Of a stretch of 61,029 nt of DNA, positions 40,483-49,578 are shown piece by piece. The notes beneath the pieces were generated by a model. It saw nothing but the letters and a program-made list of their open reading frames with translations, was not told the DNA's origin and searched no databases. Both the position numbers and the translations under genes were made by a program. Numbering within the stretch: position 1 is the first letter of the stretch; each line of letters opens with the position of its first letter. This DNA is from Paenalicyclobacillus cellulosilyticus (GTDB lineage Bacteria > Bacillota > Bacilli > Alicyclobacillales > Alicyclobacillaceae): assembly GCF_014647315.1 (NCBI RefSeq), contig NZ_BMOY01000001.1:67346-128374 (forward strand), read 5' to 3'.

Positions 40483-42003
40483 TCACGGCTTGGGTGACAT
40501 CACCACCGTCACCAGTGCGTACGGAGGCAGGCTGATGCGGAAGCGCCCGCCGGCGCCCGTCCAATTGCGCGTCGCGATCTTCGTGCTGCCCTTGCCGTAC
40601 AAGTACAGCGTGCCTTGTGCGCACGGGGTAAAGCCGCGCAGCGACACGTCGGTTTGGATGGTCCGGGCAGGGTCTTTGTTGATGAACAGGACGGCGAGAC
40701 GGCCGTTGCTCTGCTTCACGCTGTGTACGGCAAGCAGGGGGTTGTTCGACGACGAGGCGACCATGGTGTCGCCCGAGGTACCTAAGTATGACAACATTTG
40801 CAATCCATAGTACGTCGGGAACGGGGTGTTGACCGGCGGCTCGGCCACACCGTTTTGGAAATCGCCGCTGCTGAGGATGCCCTCGTCCCCGTACTGGGCG
40901 TCACCGTACAAGGAAGCGCTGTTGTTGTAGCCCACCGTCATGGGGACGTGCAACGTCCACCAGTCGACGTTCGCGATGCCGTTTTCCAACCAGGTCATGA
41001 CGTCGTCCGCGAGGAAGAGCGCGGAGACGAGGCTGACCGTTTGCTTGCCCGGGTTGTAGCTGACCGAGTTGGTTTCCGTCAGCATGATCTGCACACGGGC
41101 TGCGTGGTTCCCGCAGTATTGGCGGATGAGGGAGCGCAACTGGGCGACGATGTGCGGCACGTCGCGAGTGGTCGCCAGGAGCCCGGCATCCGACTCTTGG
41201 CCTGGTGTCTCCGGGTACCAGTGAATATCCACAAAATCAATCTGCTTGCCGACGATGGACAGAACCTTCCGGTTCCAATCGTCCACCCAAGCGGCGGGCC
41301 AGGTATCGGGGGTTGCGAGCACCACGCCCACCTTGATGGTCGGGTCAACCGCTTTCATCGCCCGGATAAACGCCAGGGAGTTCTTGCCGTACGCGGTAGG
41401 GCTGTGGTCCGGGTGCAGGTCGGTCTCCCACGGTGTGGCGTAGTACCCGTTGCCGTACACCTCGTTGCCGATGGCCCAGTATTTGACGCCGTACTTCCGG
41501 GTAATGTTGGCGTATTTCACCCACGCCGCGGCTTCTGCCGGACTGCCGCCGCCGTCACCGGTCAGATTCGAGCCGTAATTGACGTCAATCATGACTTGCG
41601 CGCCCAACGGTTGGGCGACGTTGTGCATGAAGTTGTCGAACGTGTTGACGGGGTTGGCATAGCTGTTCTGCCCAGGTGTGATGCTGTTCGTCTGCCAGTG
41701 GTATTGGTCGGATGTGATGCCGCCGGGAAAGCGCAGGATCTTGATCTTCAGGGCGCGTAACAGGCCAGGGATCTCCGGGTCCTGCAAATGGGCGTCCCAG
41801 ACCGCGGTGTTCATGCCGATGGCGACAGGGGAGATGGTACCCAATTTTTTGCCGGCGTCGACTTGGACGACCGCCGTGGTGGTGGATTGCGCAGCGGATT
41901 TCGCATACGTCAGCGGCCCGCCCGCGGTGGCCGTCACGGCCAGCGTGCAGAGCAGGGCTGCACGCCACGATTTGGGAAACTTTCGTTGGCCTCGTGGGAT
42001 CAT
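40483..42003 (-). CDS. Secreted clan GH-A glycoside hydrolase (alpha-L-arabinofuranosidase-like)
   Basis: 506 residues from ATG 42003, preceded by AGGAGG with 7-base spacing; a longer frame to 42039 lacks this. Signal peptide (RKFPKSWRAALLCTLAVTAT, cleavage near TYA). A (beta/alpha)8 domain carries RFPGGITSD, then the acid/base Glu in WAIGNEVYGNGYY and the nucleophile Glu in MLTETNSVSY; a C-terminal beta domain follows. The pattern RFPGG...GNE...TE is typical of GH51 arabinofuranosidases and relatives such as GH39. Exact substrate is open. It stands alone on the minus strand, apart from the sugar importer at 45063-49297. Confidence 0.75.
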   Translation of the reverse strand: MIPRGQRKFPKSWRAALLCTLAVTATAGGPLTYAKSAAQSTTTAVVQVDAGKKLGTISPVAIGMNTAVWDAHLQDPEIPGLLRALKIKILRFPGGITSDQYHWQTNSITPGQNSYANPVNTFDNFMHNVAQPLGAQVMIDVNYGSNLTGDGGGSPAEAAAWVKYANITRKYGVKYWAIGNEVYGNGYYATPWETDLHPDHSPTAYGKNSLAFIRAMKAVDPTIKVGVVLATPDTWPAAWVDDWNRKVLSIVGKQIDFVDIHWYPETPGQESDAGLLATTRDVPHIVAQLRSLIRQYCGNHAARVQIMLTETNSVSYNPGKQTVSLVSALFLADDVMTWLENGIANVDWWTLHVPMTVGYNNSASLYGDAQYGDEGILSSGDFQNGVAEPPVNTPFPTYYGLQMLSYLGTSGDTMVASSSNNPLLAVHSVKQSNGRLAVLFINKDPARTIQTDVSLRGFTPCAQGTLYLYGKGSTKIATRNWTGAGGRFRISLPPYALVTVVMSPKP

Positions 42004-42174
42004 CGAACAGCCTCCTGGTCCTTTTATGAATGCTTGCAAGATATGTGTTGATTGAAGACAATTTTACTACAAACCGTCCGGACGCGATCCCGGGCGTGCG
42101 GTGACAATGTGTGTCAAATCACGCCTTGTTGGCAACGAGGGCAGGCGTTGCTTGTGAAACGAGCGGACAGGTCC

Positions 42175-43875
42175 ATGCGTGCACCGGGGGCCGCGGTGCG
42201 GCGGTTTGGCCAACTGCGGGCCCTCCTGGCGGCCATCGTGCTCGTTGCGGTGTGCTTCTGCACCGCCCCGGGTGCGCTTGCACACGCGTACGTGGTCAAG
42301 TCGTCGCCGGCGGCGAACCAGGTGCTCACCGCGGCGCCGCACGAGGTGAAGGTGTGGTTCGACGAGCCTGTGCAGCCGGTGTTCGACGCGCTGGTGGTGC
42401 TGGACCAACGCGGGCGGCGGGTGGACCGGCATGACGCCCGCCTCGACCCGCACAACCATGCCCTGCTGGTCTGTACGCTGGCGGACGGCTTAGGGCCCGG
42501 CACGTACACGGTGGATTGGCGTGTCATCTCCGACGATGGGCACCCGGTGCAGGGGGTGATCCCGTTTGCCGTGGGCGCAGGCCGCCCGGCGGCGAGGTCA
42601 GTGATCACCCAGTCGTATCTGCCTGCGTGGCCGGCGGTAGCCGACCGCTGGGCGGAACTCATCGCCATGGCCGTTTGGTTCGGGCTGTGTCCGTTCTGGC
42701 GTTTCGTCCTGCCGCCGGATGTGCGCAAGCAAGCATGGACCGTGCGGCGGGTCCAAGGGTGGTTGCGCGGCGCCTGGTTGGTCTTGGCTGCGGCCGTGCT
42801 GTTCAGCCTGCCTCTCGAGGTGACCATCAGCGCAGGTGTCGGGTGGGGGGACGCGCTGGAACCCGGGCTCTTGCACACCGTGTTGGCCCAGACGCGTTTC
42901 GGGCAGGTCTGGCTGATGCAGGCCCTCTTGGTGCTTGTCCTGTTGCCCATCACCGCGCTGTGGGGCTTTGCGGCGGAAGCCGCGTGTTGGAGCGGTTGGT
43001 TGCTGAGCGCCGGTCTGCTCGCCACGCGGACGGCGGTCAGCCATGCGGCGGCGAGCTTCCATCCCGTCCTGTCGATGGCGCTGGACTTGGTGCACCTGGC
43101 TGCTGCGTCGGTCTGGGTGGGCGGCCTCGCGGGCATGATGGGCGTGGCCGGTGCCAGTTGGCGGGCGTCGATGCGAAGGTTTACGCCGTGGGCGGCCGCC
43201 GCGGTGGCGGCGTTGGTGGCCACCGGGCTGTACGCGGCGCGGGCGAACGTCCCCACCGCGTATGCGTTCACCCACACGGCGTACGGCTGGACGCTTGCGG
43301 TGAAGATCACGCTGGTGGCGGCCATGGTCGGACTGGGCTTCTGGCACTGGCTGCACGCGCGGACGGCGGTGGCAGAACGTCCAGGCGTGGCCACGGAGCG
43401 AAGCGGCGTGACAACAGACCAGGCTCCAAACCGCCGGCGCGGACGGGCCAAGACGCTGCTGGCGGAACTTCTGCTTGGTGTCGTGGTCCTCGGTGTCACA
43501 TCGGTGTTGACCAACCTGCCCCCGGCCGCCAGCGATCCCGGACCGGTGTATACGACGCAGGTGCTGCCCGGCGGTATCCGGGCCACGCTGACGATCACGC
43601 CCAACCGTGTCGGTGTCAACCGGTTTACGGTCGCGTTGACGGCCCCGTCCGGACGTCCGGCGTCCGGCATTGCGGAAGTGACGCTGTCGTTCCGCTGTTT
43701 GACGATGGATATGGGGGTCGATACGGTACGCTTGCGCAGGGTGGCCCCCGGCCAGTATCAGACCACCGGCATGTACTTGACGATGGCCGGACCGTGGCTG
43801 GTTCATTTGCACGTGCTGACGGCAGCCTTGGCCGATCTGAATGCTGATGTGAGGATGGACGTCGGCAGCCCGTAA
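42175..43875 (+). CDS. CopC-CopD fusion copper transport protein (YcnJ-like)
   Basis: About 566 residues. Signal peptide, then CopC domain starting HAYVVKSSPAANQVL (N-terminal His as Cu ligand) and containing ISDDGHPVQG; a CopD membrane domain with eight helices from about residue 150 to 415; and a C-terminal domain (about 450-566) with MDMGVDTVRL and MYLTMAGPWLVHLHV, resembling YtkA. Likely imports or binds copper at the envelope, as YcnJ does in B. subtilis. ATG 42175 chosen; GTG 42151 is an alternative. No CsoR- or YcnK-like regulator is next to it. Confidence 0.9.
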   Translation: MRAPGAAVRRFGQLRALLAAIVLVAVCFCTAPGALAHAYVVKSSPAANQVLTAAPHEVKVWFDEPVQPVFDALVVLDQRGRRVDRHDARLDPHNHALLVCTLADGLGPGTYTVDWRVISDDGHPVQGVIPFAVGAGRPAARSVITQSYLPAWPAVADRWAELIAMAVWFGLCPFWRFVLPPDVRKQAWTVRRVQGWLRGAWLVLAAAVLFSLPLEVTISAGVGWGDALEPGLLHTVLAQTRFGQVWLMQALLVLVLLPITALWGFAAEAACWSGWLLSAGLLATRTAVSHAAASFHPVLSMALDLVHLAAASVWVGGLAGMMGVAGASWRASMRRFTPWAAAAVAALVATGLYAARANVPTAYAFTHTAYGWTLAVKITLVAAMVGLGFWHWLHARTAVAERPGVATERSGVTTDQAPNRRRGRAKTLLAELLLGVVVLGVTSVLTNLPPAASDPGPVYTTQVLPGGIRATLTITPNRVGVNRFTVALTAPSGRPASGIAEVTLSFRCLTMDMGVDTVRLRRVAPGQYQTTGMYLTMAGPWLVHLHVLTAALADLNADVRMDVGSP

Positions 43876-43918
43876 CGGGAAGAGGACGTGTCGGTGTTCG
43901 GTCACAATCGAACCGGGG

Positions 43919-44050
43919 TTGTGGGCGCAAGCACCCGCCACAGCGGCCGGGGGGTCGCCGGCGGTCGCTTGGTCGCTGGGATTGTCCATCGCTTCGCTGG
44001 CGGTGTCGCTGGTGGCCCTCGGCGTGGCGGGTGTGCGCCGCCGGCGGTGA
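43919..44050 (+). CDS. Possible tail-anchored mini-protein after copCD
   Basis: In a different frame from copCD, 44 bases after its stop, TTG 43919 opens a 43-codon ORF: M(L)WAQAPATAAGGSPAVAWSL, then an Ala/Leu/Val helix ending in VRRRR and a stop at 44050. The helix plus basic end resembles the C-terminal anchor of YcnI/YtkA-type secreted proteins. There is no good ribosome site. It could be a real small membrane protein, or the remnant of a C-terminal anchor lost from the copCD product by a frameshift. Confidence 0.25.
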   Translation: MWAQAPATAAGGSPAVAWSLGLSIASLAVSLVALGVAGVRRRR

Positions 44051-44093
44051 CCGGCCATGCGGCATACATACCCGGCTTTATGGCCCCGGGGGG

Positions 44094-44984
44094 TCATCCC
44101 GGGGGGTCATAGTTGAGGTACAGCGATTCATGTACCGGTTCCACAGCACCGTGCAGCACCCTGCGCACGGCGGAGGCGCCGCCGTACAACAGGATACGGT
44201 GCTTGTAGAGACCGGCGGGGAGCGGCTGGGTGAAGTCGGCTGCCCCCCGCCGGCCGTCGTAAGAGAGGGCCCAGCGGACTCCGCGCCGGTTGAGGTCCGC
44301 GAGGGCGGCGATGAGATCACGCTGCCGGACGCCGTCCGCGTACCGCTGCCGGGTGCGGGCATAGGGCGGATCGAGGTAGACGAAGTCGCCGGGACGGGCG
44401 GCGGCCAACGTGTCGCGGTAGTCTTGGCAGACCAGGTGTACGCCCTGGAGTCGGCTCGCCCAGCGGCGAGCCATGCGGGCGAACCGCTCCGGGCGCATCC
44501 CCGGCCGGGACAGGTGGAACGAGTTGTTGAACTCGCCGCGCGCGTTGAAGCGGATGATGCCGTTGACGCAGGTGCGGGTGAGGAAGCACAGGTCGAGGGG
44601 ATTGGGCGCCTGGTTGAAGCGCTCCCGTACGGCGTAGAAATAGGCTGGCCCTTCCGTCTGCAGGCGCACCCATTGCCGGCTGTAGTCACGGATGACCGCT
44701 TCCACGTCGGTCTGCACCAGACGCCAGAACGCGACAAGCGGCGCGAACGCGTCGCCGGCGAGCGAATCGCCGCGATGGCCGAAGTACAACAGCGCGCCGC
44801 TGCCAAGAAACGGATCGACGAAACGGCGGTAGCGGTCCGGGAAGTGGCGGGCAATCTGCGCCGCCAGGTACCGCTTGCTGCCAGTCCACTTGATGAGGGA
44901 CGGGGGACAACCCCGGATCTCGCCGCCGGAAGGCTTGGAGAGCCCCGGAGAGCCCGCTTGCCAGTGGCTGCGCGGATGCGACAT
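44094..44984 (-). CDS. Orphan DNA adenine methyltransferase (Dam/D12 class)
   Basis: 296 residues, ATG 44984 with AGGAGGTGCC before it. D12-class N6-adenine methyltransferase motifs: LIKWTGSKRYLAAQI (motif X), FVDPFLGSGAL (motif I) and YLDPPYARTRQRY (motif IV, DPPY catalytic), with the target-recognition region between. The nearest relatives of this fold recognise GATC. No endonuclease gene is adjacent, so this is a solitary methylase or a methylase left from a restriction system. Its surroundings (copper gene, sugar importer) offer no functional link, which suggests horizontal acquisition. Confidence 0.92.
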   Translation of the reverse strand: MSHPRSHWQAGSPGLSKPSGGEIRGCPPSLIKWTGSKRYLAAQIARHFPDRYRRFVDPFLGSGALLYFGHRGDSLAGDAFAPLVAFWRLVQTDVEAVIRDYSRQWVRLQTEGPAYFYAVRERFNQAPNPLDLCFLTRTCVNGIIRFNARGEFNNSFHLSRPGMRPERFARMARRWASRLQGVHLVCQDYRDTLAAARPGDFVYLDPPYARTRQRYADGVRQRDLIAALADLNRRGVRWALSYDGRRGAADFTQPLPAGLYKHRILLYGGASAVRRVLHGAVEPVHESLYLNYDPPG

Positions 44985-45062
44985 ACGGCACCTCCTCGCG
45001 TCGCCCGCTCTTGGAATTGGGGAAAACGGGGGGAAGCGCCGTGCCCGCCAGTTCGTTCGCCA

Positions 45063-45902
45063 TCACGCCTTCAAGCTGCCCATGGTGACGCCTTCGACGA
45101 TGTAGCGCTGGAAAAAGAGGAACACGATGAGCACCGGCAACAGCGATAACACGGACATGGCGAACATGGGCCCCCAGTTGGTGCCGACGTCGGCGCTCGA
45201 GAACAACGACAATCCGATGGATACCGTGTACAAGTGCGTGTTGTTCAAATAGATGAGCGGTCCGAAGAAGTCGTCCCACGTCCAGTAAAACGCAAAAATC
45301 GCCACCGTGACAAGCACGGGCGCGCACAGCGGGAAGATGACCTGCGTATAGATGCGGTACGGGCCGCACCCGTCGATTTTCGCCGCCTCGTCCAACTCGC
45401 GCGGGATGGTGCGGATGAACTGCATGATGAGAAACACAAAGAACGCCGATCCGCCGAGGTACGCGGGGACAATGAGCGGATAGTACGTGTTCACCCAGCC
45501 CAGATGCCGGAACAGGATGTATTGCGGGATGACGGTCACTTGGGCGGGCAACATCATGGAGACCATCAGGCAGACGAACAGGGTGTTGCGCAACGGAAAG
45601 CGCAGCCGCGAGAAACCGTACGCGACCCACGGGCTCGACAACAAGGTGCCGATGAGGACCATGAAGGTGATGAAGAACGAGTTCGCAAAGAAACGAGCAA
45701 ATCCCACGTCGCCAAAGCCTATCCAACCCTTGGTATAGTTCGACCAGTCGATGTGGCTCGGAATGAGCGACGCCGCGTGCGTGAAGATCTCGGACTCCGG
45801 CTTGAGCGAGCTGGCGAGTGTCCAAAGGATGGGATACAGCATGAAGGCGGAAATCACCCACATCACGGCGTGAAACGCGGCTCTGCTTGCATGTCTCCAC
45901 AT
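45063..45902 (-). CDS. Sugar ABC transporter permease (MalG type)
   Basis: 279 residues, six transmembrane helices; helix starts near residues 8, 70, 105, 140, 185 and 240. The EAA loop DEAAKIDGCGPYRIYTQVIF matches the CUT1 permease consensus and binds the ATPase. Second permease of the lacI-SBP-permease-permease operon, 6 bases after the first. The ATPase subunit is not encoded here; CUT1 systems often share an MsmX-type ATPase. Confidence 0.93.
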   Translation of the reverse strand: MWRHASRAAFHAVMWVISAFMLYPILWTLASSLKPESEIFTHAASLIPSHIDWSNYTKGWIGFGDVGFARFFANSFFITFMVLIGTLLSSPWVAYGFSRLRFPLRNTLFVCLMVSMMLPAQVTVIPQYILFRHLGWVNTYYPLIVPAYLGGSAFFVFLIMQFIRTIPRELDEAAKIDGCGPYRIYTQVIFPLCAPVLVTVAIFAFYWTWDDFFGPLIYLNNTHLYTVSIGLSLFSSADVGTNWGPMFAMSVLSLLPVLIVFLFFQRYIVEGVTMGSLKA

Positions 45903-45908
45903 GACTGA

Positions 45909-46853
45909 TTACGCTCCTCGCTCCGACTCGTAATACACCCAGGCGGATGAAGACTTGAAGACGAGCGCGGTTGCCGTACCCACAATCGCCAACAGGATCC
46001 ACGCCAGCGCGCACGCGTAACCCATGTCGAAGAACTGGAACGCGTGTTGATACAGATAGAGCGCGTAGAACAACGTCCGGTTGAGCGGACCGCCCGAGGT
46101 GATGAGGTAACTCTGGGTGAATGTGGTGAATCCATGGATCAACTGCATCACCAGGTTGAAGAAGATGATGGGTGTCAGCATCGGCACCGTGATGCGAAAG
46201 AACCGGACCACACCGTTGGCGCCGTCCACCGCGGCCGCCTCGTACAGCTCCTTCGGAATCTGCCGCAGCCCGGCGAGGAAGATCAGCATCGGGCTGCCGA
46301 ACTGCCAGATGACGAGGAGAATCAGCGTCCACAAGGCGGTGTTCGGGTTCGCGATCCAGTTGTCGCCCGGCACCCCGAACAGGAACTGGAGGATGTTGTT
46401 CACCGCGCCGTTGAGGCCGAACAACTGACGCCACATCTCCGCGACGGCCACACTGCCGCCGATCAGGGAAGGCACGTAGAAGATGGTGCGGTACACGCCC
46501 ACACCGCGGTAATTGCCGTGCAGAAGCATCGCCACCGCGAGGGAGAAGGCCAGCTTGAGCGGGACCGAGATGATGACGAACTTCAACGTCACCCCGAGCG
46601 CGATCCAGAATTGCGGATCGACGGTGAAGATGTCCACATAGTTCCGCAAGCCAATCCACTTGGGTGCGGACGTCACGCTGTATTGCGTGAAGGACAGGAG
46701 AAATGACACAATCATCGGCCCGATGGTGAAACACAAAAACCCAAGCAACCAAGGTGCGATGAACGAGTAGGCGATGGCGTAATCCTTCACCCGCCGCGCG
46801 GTCCGCAGGCGGGGTTCGGCGGTCGCCGTGACGGGCACTGCGTTGGTCGTCAT
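45909..46853 (-). CDS. Sugar ABC transporter permease (MalF type)
   Basis: 314 residues from ATG 46853, chosen for AAGGAGGAATCCGC directly upstream; the longer frame to 46931 has none. Six transmembrane helices, with the EAA loop YEAAAVDGANGVVRFFRIT. Partner of the next permease. Together they form the channel for an oligosaccharide or monosaccharide supplied by the binding protein at 46909. Confidence 0.94.
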   Translation of the reverse strand: MTTNAVPVTATAEPRLRTARRVKDYAIAYSFIAPWLLGFLCFTIGPMIVSFLLSFTQYSVTSAPKWIGLRNYVDIFTVDPQFWIALGVTLKFVIISVPLKLAFSLAVAMLLHGNYRGVGVYRTIFYVPSLIGGSVAVAEMWRQLFGLNGAVNNILQFLFGVPGDNWIANPNTALWTLILLVIWQFGSPMLIFLAGLRQIPKELYEAAAVDGANGVVRFFRITVPMLTPIIFFNLVMQLIHGFTTFTQSYLITSGGPLNRTLFYALYLYQHAFQFFDMGYACALAWILLAIVGTATALVFKSSSAWVYYESERGA

Positions 46854-46908
46854 GCGGATTCCTCCTTGCGGAGGGCGGTCGGCCGCCCTCCGCATCGCTG
46901 CAACACCA

Positions 46909-48201
46909 TCACGAACCTTGGCGGAACGCAACCTCCGCTTGTTGCCGGAACTGTTGGGCCGCCGCCTCCGGCGTCGTTTGCAGATAGTTGACCGCCTGCT
47001 GAATGGTGGAGAAGATCTGCCGGATCTTGCTGGCGACCGGCGGGTCCGGCGGATCGATGGGCCGGGAGTGCTTTTTCACGTACTGGATGTAGTCGTATTC
47101 CGTCCGGTAGAGCGGTCCCAAACGCGTGTACAGGTGTTGCTGCACCTTCTGCGAGATGGGGATGCCGAACTCCGCGCCGAAGGTCAGCTGCGCCTGCAGG
47201 TCGTTGGTGAAAAAGTCGATCCATTTCAAGTCCGCATCGAGGTGTTTCGATTGTGTGGTCGCGCTCCAGAGGGCGCTTGCCTTGATCCAGAGGCCGTCCT
47301 TGCCGCCCGGCAGCGTGGGCAACGGCAGCAATTTAAGGTTCTTGCCCGCAGCTTCGCTGATGTAGACGGCTTGATTGCTCCAGACGTTGAGGAACGGGCA
47401 CTTGCCGTGCACAATCAACTCATCCGTCGGATCCGAGATGGACTGCGTGACCGACGGGGGCGCTGCAACACCTTTCTTGATGAGGTTTTGCCAATAGGCG
47501 AAGAAGTTGGCCAGCAGGCTGTCATCCTTGTATCCGAGGCCGGTCCCCTGGGCATTGTAGAGTGTCAAGCCGCGTTGGCGAAGGTAATACGGGAAGAACA
47601 TGTTCACGTTGTCGTACGGTTCGATCCCGTAGACACCCTGTTTGCCGAGCTTGTTGCGGATCTGGGTGGCCACCTTGGCGAGGTCATCCCAAGTGTAACC
47701 GGGTTTCGGTACAGGTACCCCTGCTTTTTTGAACAGTTGCGGGTCATACAGCATCGCCGGTGCGTTGTCGCCAATGTTGATGGCGTACAACTTGCCGTTG
47801 ACCTTTCCGCCTTGGAGATCGGCGGGGTTGACGTCGTTGACATGGATGCTGCCGTTCTTGGTATACGGCGTCAGATCCACGAGGAAGTTGTTTTTCACGT
47901 AGTTCCGGATGTATGCATAGTCCATCATCATGACGTCGGGCAGATTGCCGCCCGCCGCTTCGGTGTTCATCTTGGTCCAATAATCCTTGTTGGCCATATA
48001 TTCGGGTTGCACGTTGATGTTCGGATACTTGGCCTCAAACAGTTTGATGACCTTGAGCATGCGGTTATCGATTTCCTGGTTGCCCCACCAGGCAATCCGG
48101 ATGGTCGTGCTCTCGTCGCGCTTCATATGCGCCCAGGCGGTACCCGGGAGCAGGGTGGCGACCAGCACGGCTGCGGAAGATACGCGCGCCCAGCGCTTCA
48201 T
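46909..48201 (-). CDS. Extracellular sugar-binding protein (ABC transporter)
   Basis: 430 residues, ATG 48201 with perfect AAGGAGG. Signal peptide MKRWARVSSAAVLVATLLPG, cleavage after TAWA; no Cys follows, so no lipobox. Mature part IRIAWWGNQEIDNRMLKVIK, TKMNTEAAGGNLPDVMMMDY and GLWIKASALWSATT matches cluster B (SBP_bac_1) sugar-binding proteins. Without lipidation a monoderm binding protein should diffuse away unless retained by charge or the S-layer. The substrate is unknown; a neutral plant oligosaccharide is possible given the nearby glycosidases. Confidence 0.93.
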   Translation of the reverse strand: MKRWARVSSAAVLVATLLPGTAWAHMKRDESTTIRIAWWGNQEIDNRMLKVIKLFEAKYPNINVQPEYMANKDYWTKMNTEAAGGNLPDVMMMDYAYIRNYVKNNFLVDLTPYTKNGSIHVNDVNPADLQGGKVNGKLYAINIGDNAPAMLYDPQLFKKAGVPVPKPGYTWDDLAKVATQIRNKLGKQGVYGIEPYDNVNMFFPYYLRQRGLTLYNAQGTGLGYKDDSLLANFFAYWQNLIKKGVAAPPSVTQSISDPTDELIVHGKCPFLNVWSNQAVYISEAAGKNLKLLPLPTLPGGKDGLWIKASALWSATTQSKHLDADLKWIDFFTNDLQAQLTFGAEFGIPISQKVQQHLYTRLGPLYRTEYDYIQYVKKHSRPIDPPDPPVASKIRQIFSTIQQAVNYLQTTPEAAAQQFRQQAEVAFRQGS

Positions 48202-48322
48202 TCCATTTGACCTCCTTACGTTCTTCGTCATGGACGGACCACAGCAGAACCGCGAACTCAACCCCGGCATCATGGCACAGGAGAGATACAACGGCCGGGA
48301 AGGGCAGGACGCATGGTTCCTG

Positions 48323-49297
48323 TCACATGGGACATCGCTCCTTTCGCGGCGCGACCGAATTACGGATGTGCAGCTTCGGCATGAGCCGCACCGTTTGCAC
48401 GGTGGCCTCGTGCCGGATGGCGGCCATGAGCAGCGTCACCGCATTCGTGACCACATCGTCCAATGCAGGGCCGACGGTGGTCAGCGGGACTTCTTCCAAT
48501 TCCATTTCCGGCAGGTCGTCGTACCCGACCAACGACACATCTTCCGGGACGCGCAGCCCCCTGTGCAGCAAGGCACGCAGGGCTCCTCGCGCCACCTGGT
48601 TGTTGGAACCAATCCATGCGGTGGGTGCGTCTGCACCCATGTCGCACTGCAGCATGGCGGTGTATGCCTCTCGCCACGTGTGATGGCAGTGCAACACCCA
48701 CGCAGGCTGATGGGGGAGACCGAGGTTGTTCAGGCCGTCGATGTACGCTTGAAACTTCACCCCCTCCGCGCGACCGACGAAACCGATGCGGCGATGGCCT
48801 TGTTCCACCAGGTGATGGATGGCCATCCGAATACCCTCTGCCCGGTCAACCGTGACCGACGGCAGGTGGTGGTGGTCATCTGCTCCGAACACGACGACAG
48901 GGACGGCAGTGTCCTGCAGTTCCGATACAGCGCTCGGGTTCATGGCCCCGCCCCAGTAAAGGATGCCGTCGACACACAGGTGCCGGTAGAGCTTCCCGGC
49001 CTGCGCCGCCATCGAGAGAATGGCTTGGTAACCGTTTTCATCAAAGCGGTCGATGAGCCGGGCGGCCATGTGCGCAAAGAGCGGATTGGCGATGTCTTCG
49101 AAGACAATCCCCACCACCATGCTCTTCCCGGTGGCCAGTTGGGCTGCAGGGATGTTCTTTTGATAGTTGACCGCTCGCGCAATCTCCAGGATCCTCTGTT
49201 TGGTCGCAGGCTTCACCAGGGGGCTGTCGTTCAGGGCTTTCGAAACCGTGCTGTAGCTGACGCCGGCCAATCGGGCGATGTCGCGAATGGTCGCCAT
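48323..49297 (-). CDS. LacI-family transcriptional regulator of the sugar importer
   Basis: 324 residues from ATG 49297 (AGGTGAGACG before it). N-terminal HTH MATIRDIARLAGVSYSTVSK and hinge (residues 1-60), then a periplasmic-binding-protein-like sensor domain with VVGIVFEDIANPLFA and VPEDVSLVGYDD. An 18-base perfect palindrome, AATAACACCGGTGTTATT at 49326-49343, lies just upstream of the gene, the probable operator. The importer genes follow on the same strand after 121 bases, so it likely controls itself and them. Confidence 0.94.
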   Translation of the reverse strand: MATIRDIARLAGVSYSTVSKALNDSPLVKPATKQRILEIARAVNYQKNIPAAQLATGKSMVVGIVFEDIANPLFAHMAARLIDRFDENGYQAILSMAAQAGKLYRHLCVDGILYWGGAMNPSAVSELQDTAVPVVVFGADDHHHLPSVTVDRAEGIRMAIHHLVEQGHRRIGFVGRAEGVKFQAYIDGLNNLGLPHQPAWVLHCHHTWREAYTAMLQCDMGADAPTAWIGSNNQVARGALRALLHRGLRVPEDVSLVGYDDLPEMELEEVPLTTVGPALDDVVTNAVTLLMAAIRHEATVQTVRLMPKLHIRNSVAPRKERCPM

Positions 49298-49578
49298 CGT
49301 CTCACCTGGTATGCTGAAAAGTTTGAATAACACCGGTGTTATTGTGATCAAATCACCCGAACGCAGGAGAGTCAACGCGTGAAGAGATGCGGAAGCAGCG
49401 TGAAATCAAATCGAAACAATGGTCTGTTTAAAATAATCCGCTTAGATTCATGCATGCGAATGTTTTGTGCACAATGATCAAGTTCATCTTGCAAGTTTCG
49501 TGATCATCCCATTCCGCAGCAAACGACAGCATCTGCCAGCGCGGATGGCGTATGCTTGCAGACAGGGAGGGGGTACGG
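49298..49578. other. AT-rich divergent promoter region
   Basis: Between lacI and the MerR-like gene is one of the few AT-rich stretches in this window (49390-49520). It holds the LacI operator and, at 49471-49505, the inverted repeat ATGATCA (49471-49477) / TGATCAT (about 49500-49506). No further ORF is convincing. Confidence 0.5.
49326..49343. promoter_or_regulatory. LacI-type operator palindrome
   Basis: AATAACACCGGTGTTATT, a perfect 18-base palindrome with the central CG typical of LacI-family sites. On the minus strand a promoter candidate TTGACT (49371-49376 region) with TTTGAT 17 bases later lies directly upstream, so bound repressor would block lacI and the importer. Confidence 0.75.

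Noticed and set aside
49326-49343. Palindrome as a parS or Noc site
   Set aside because: Sequence differs from both consensus motifs; its place before a lacI-type gene explains it better.
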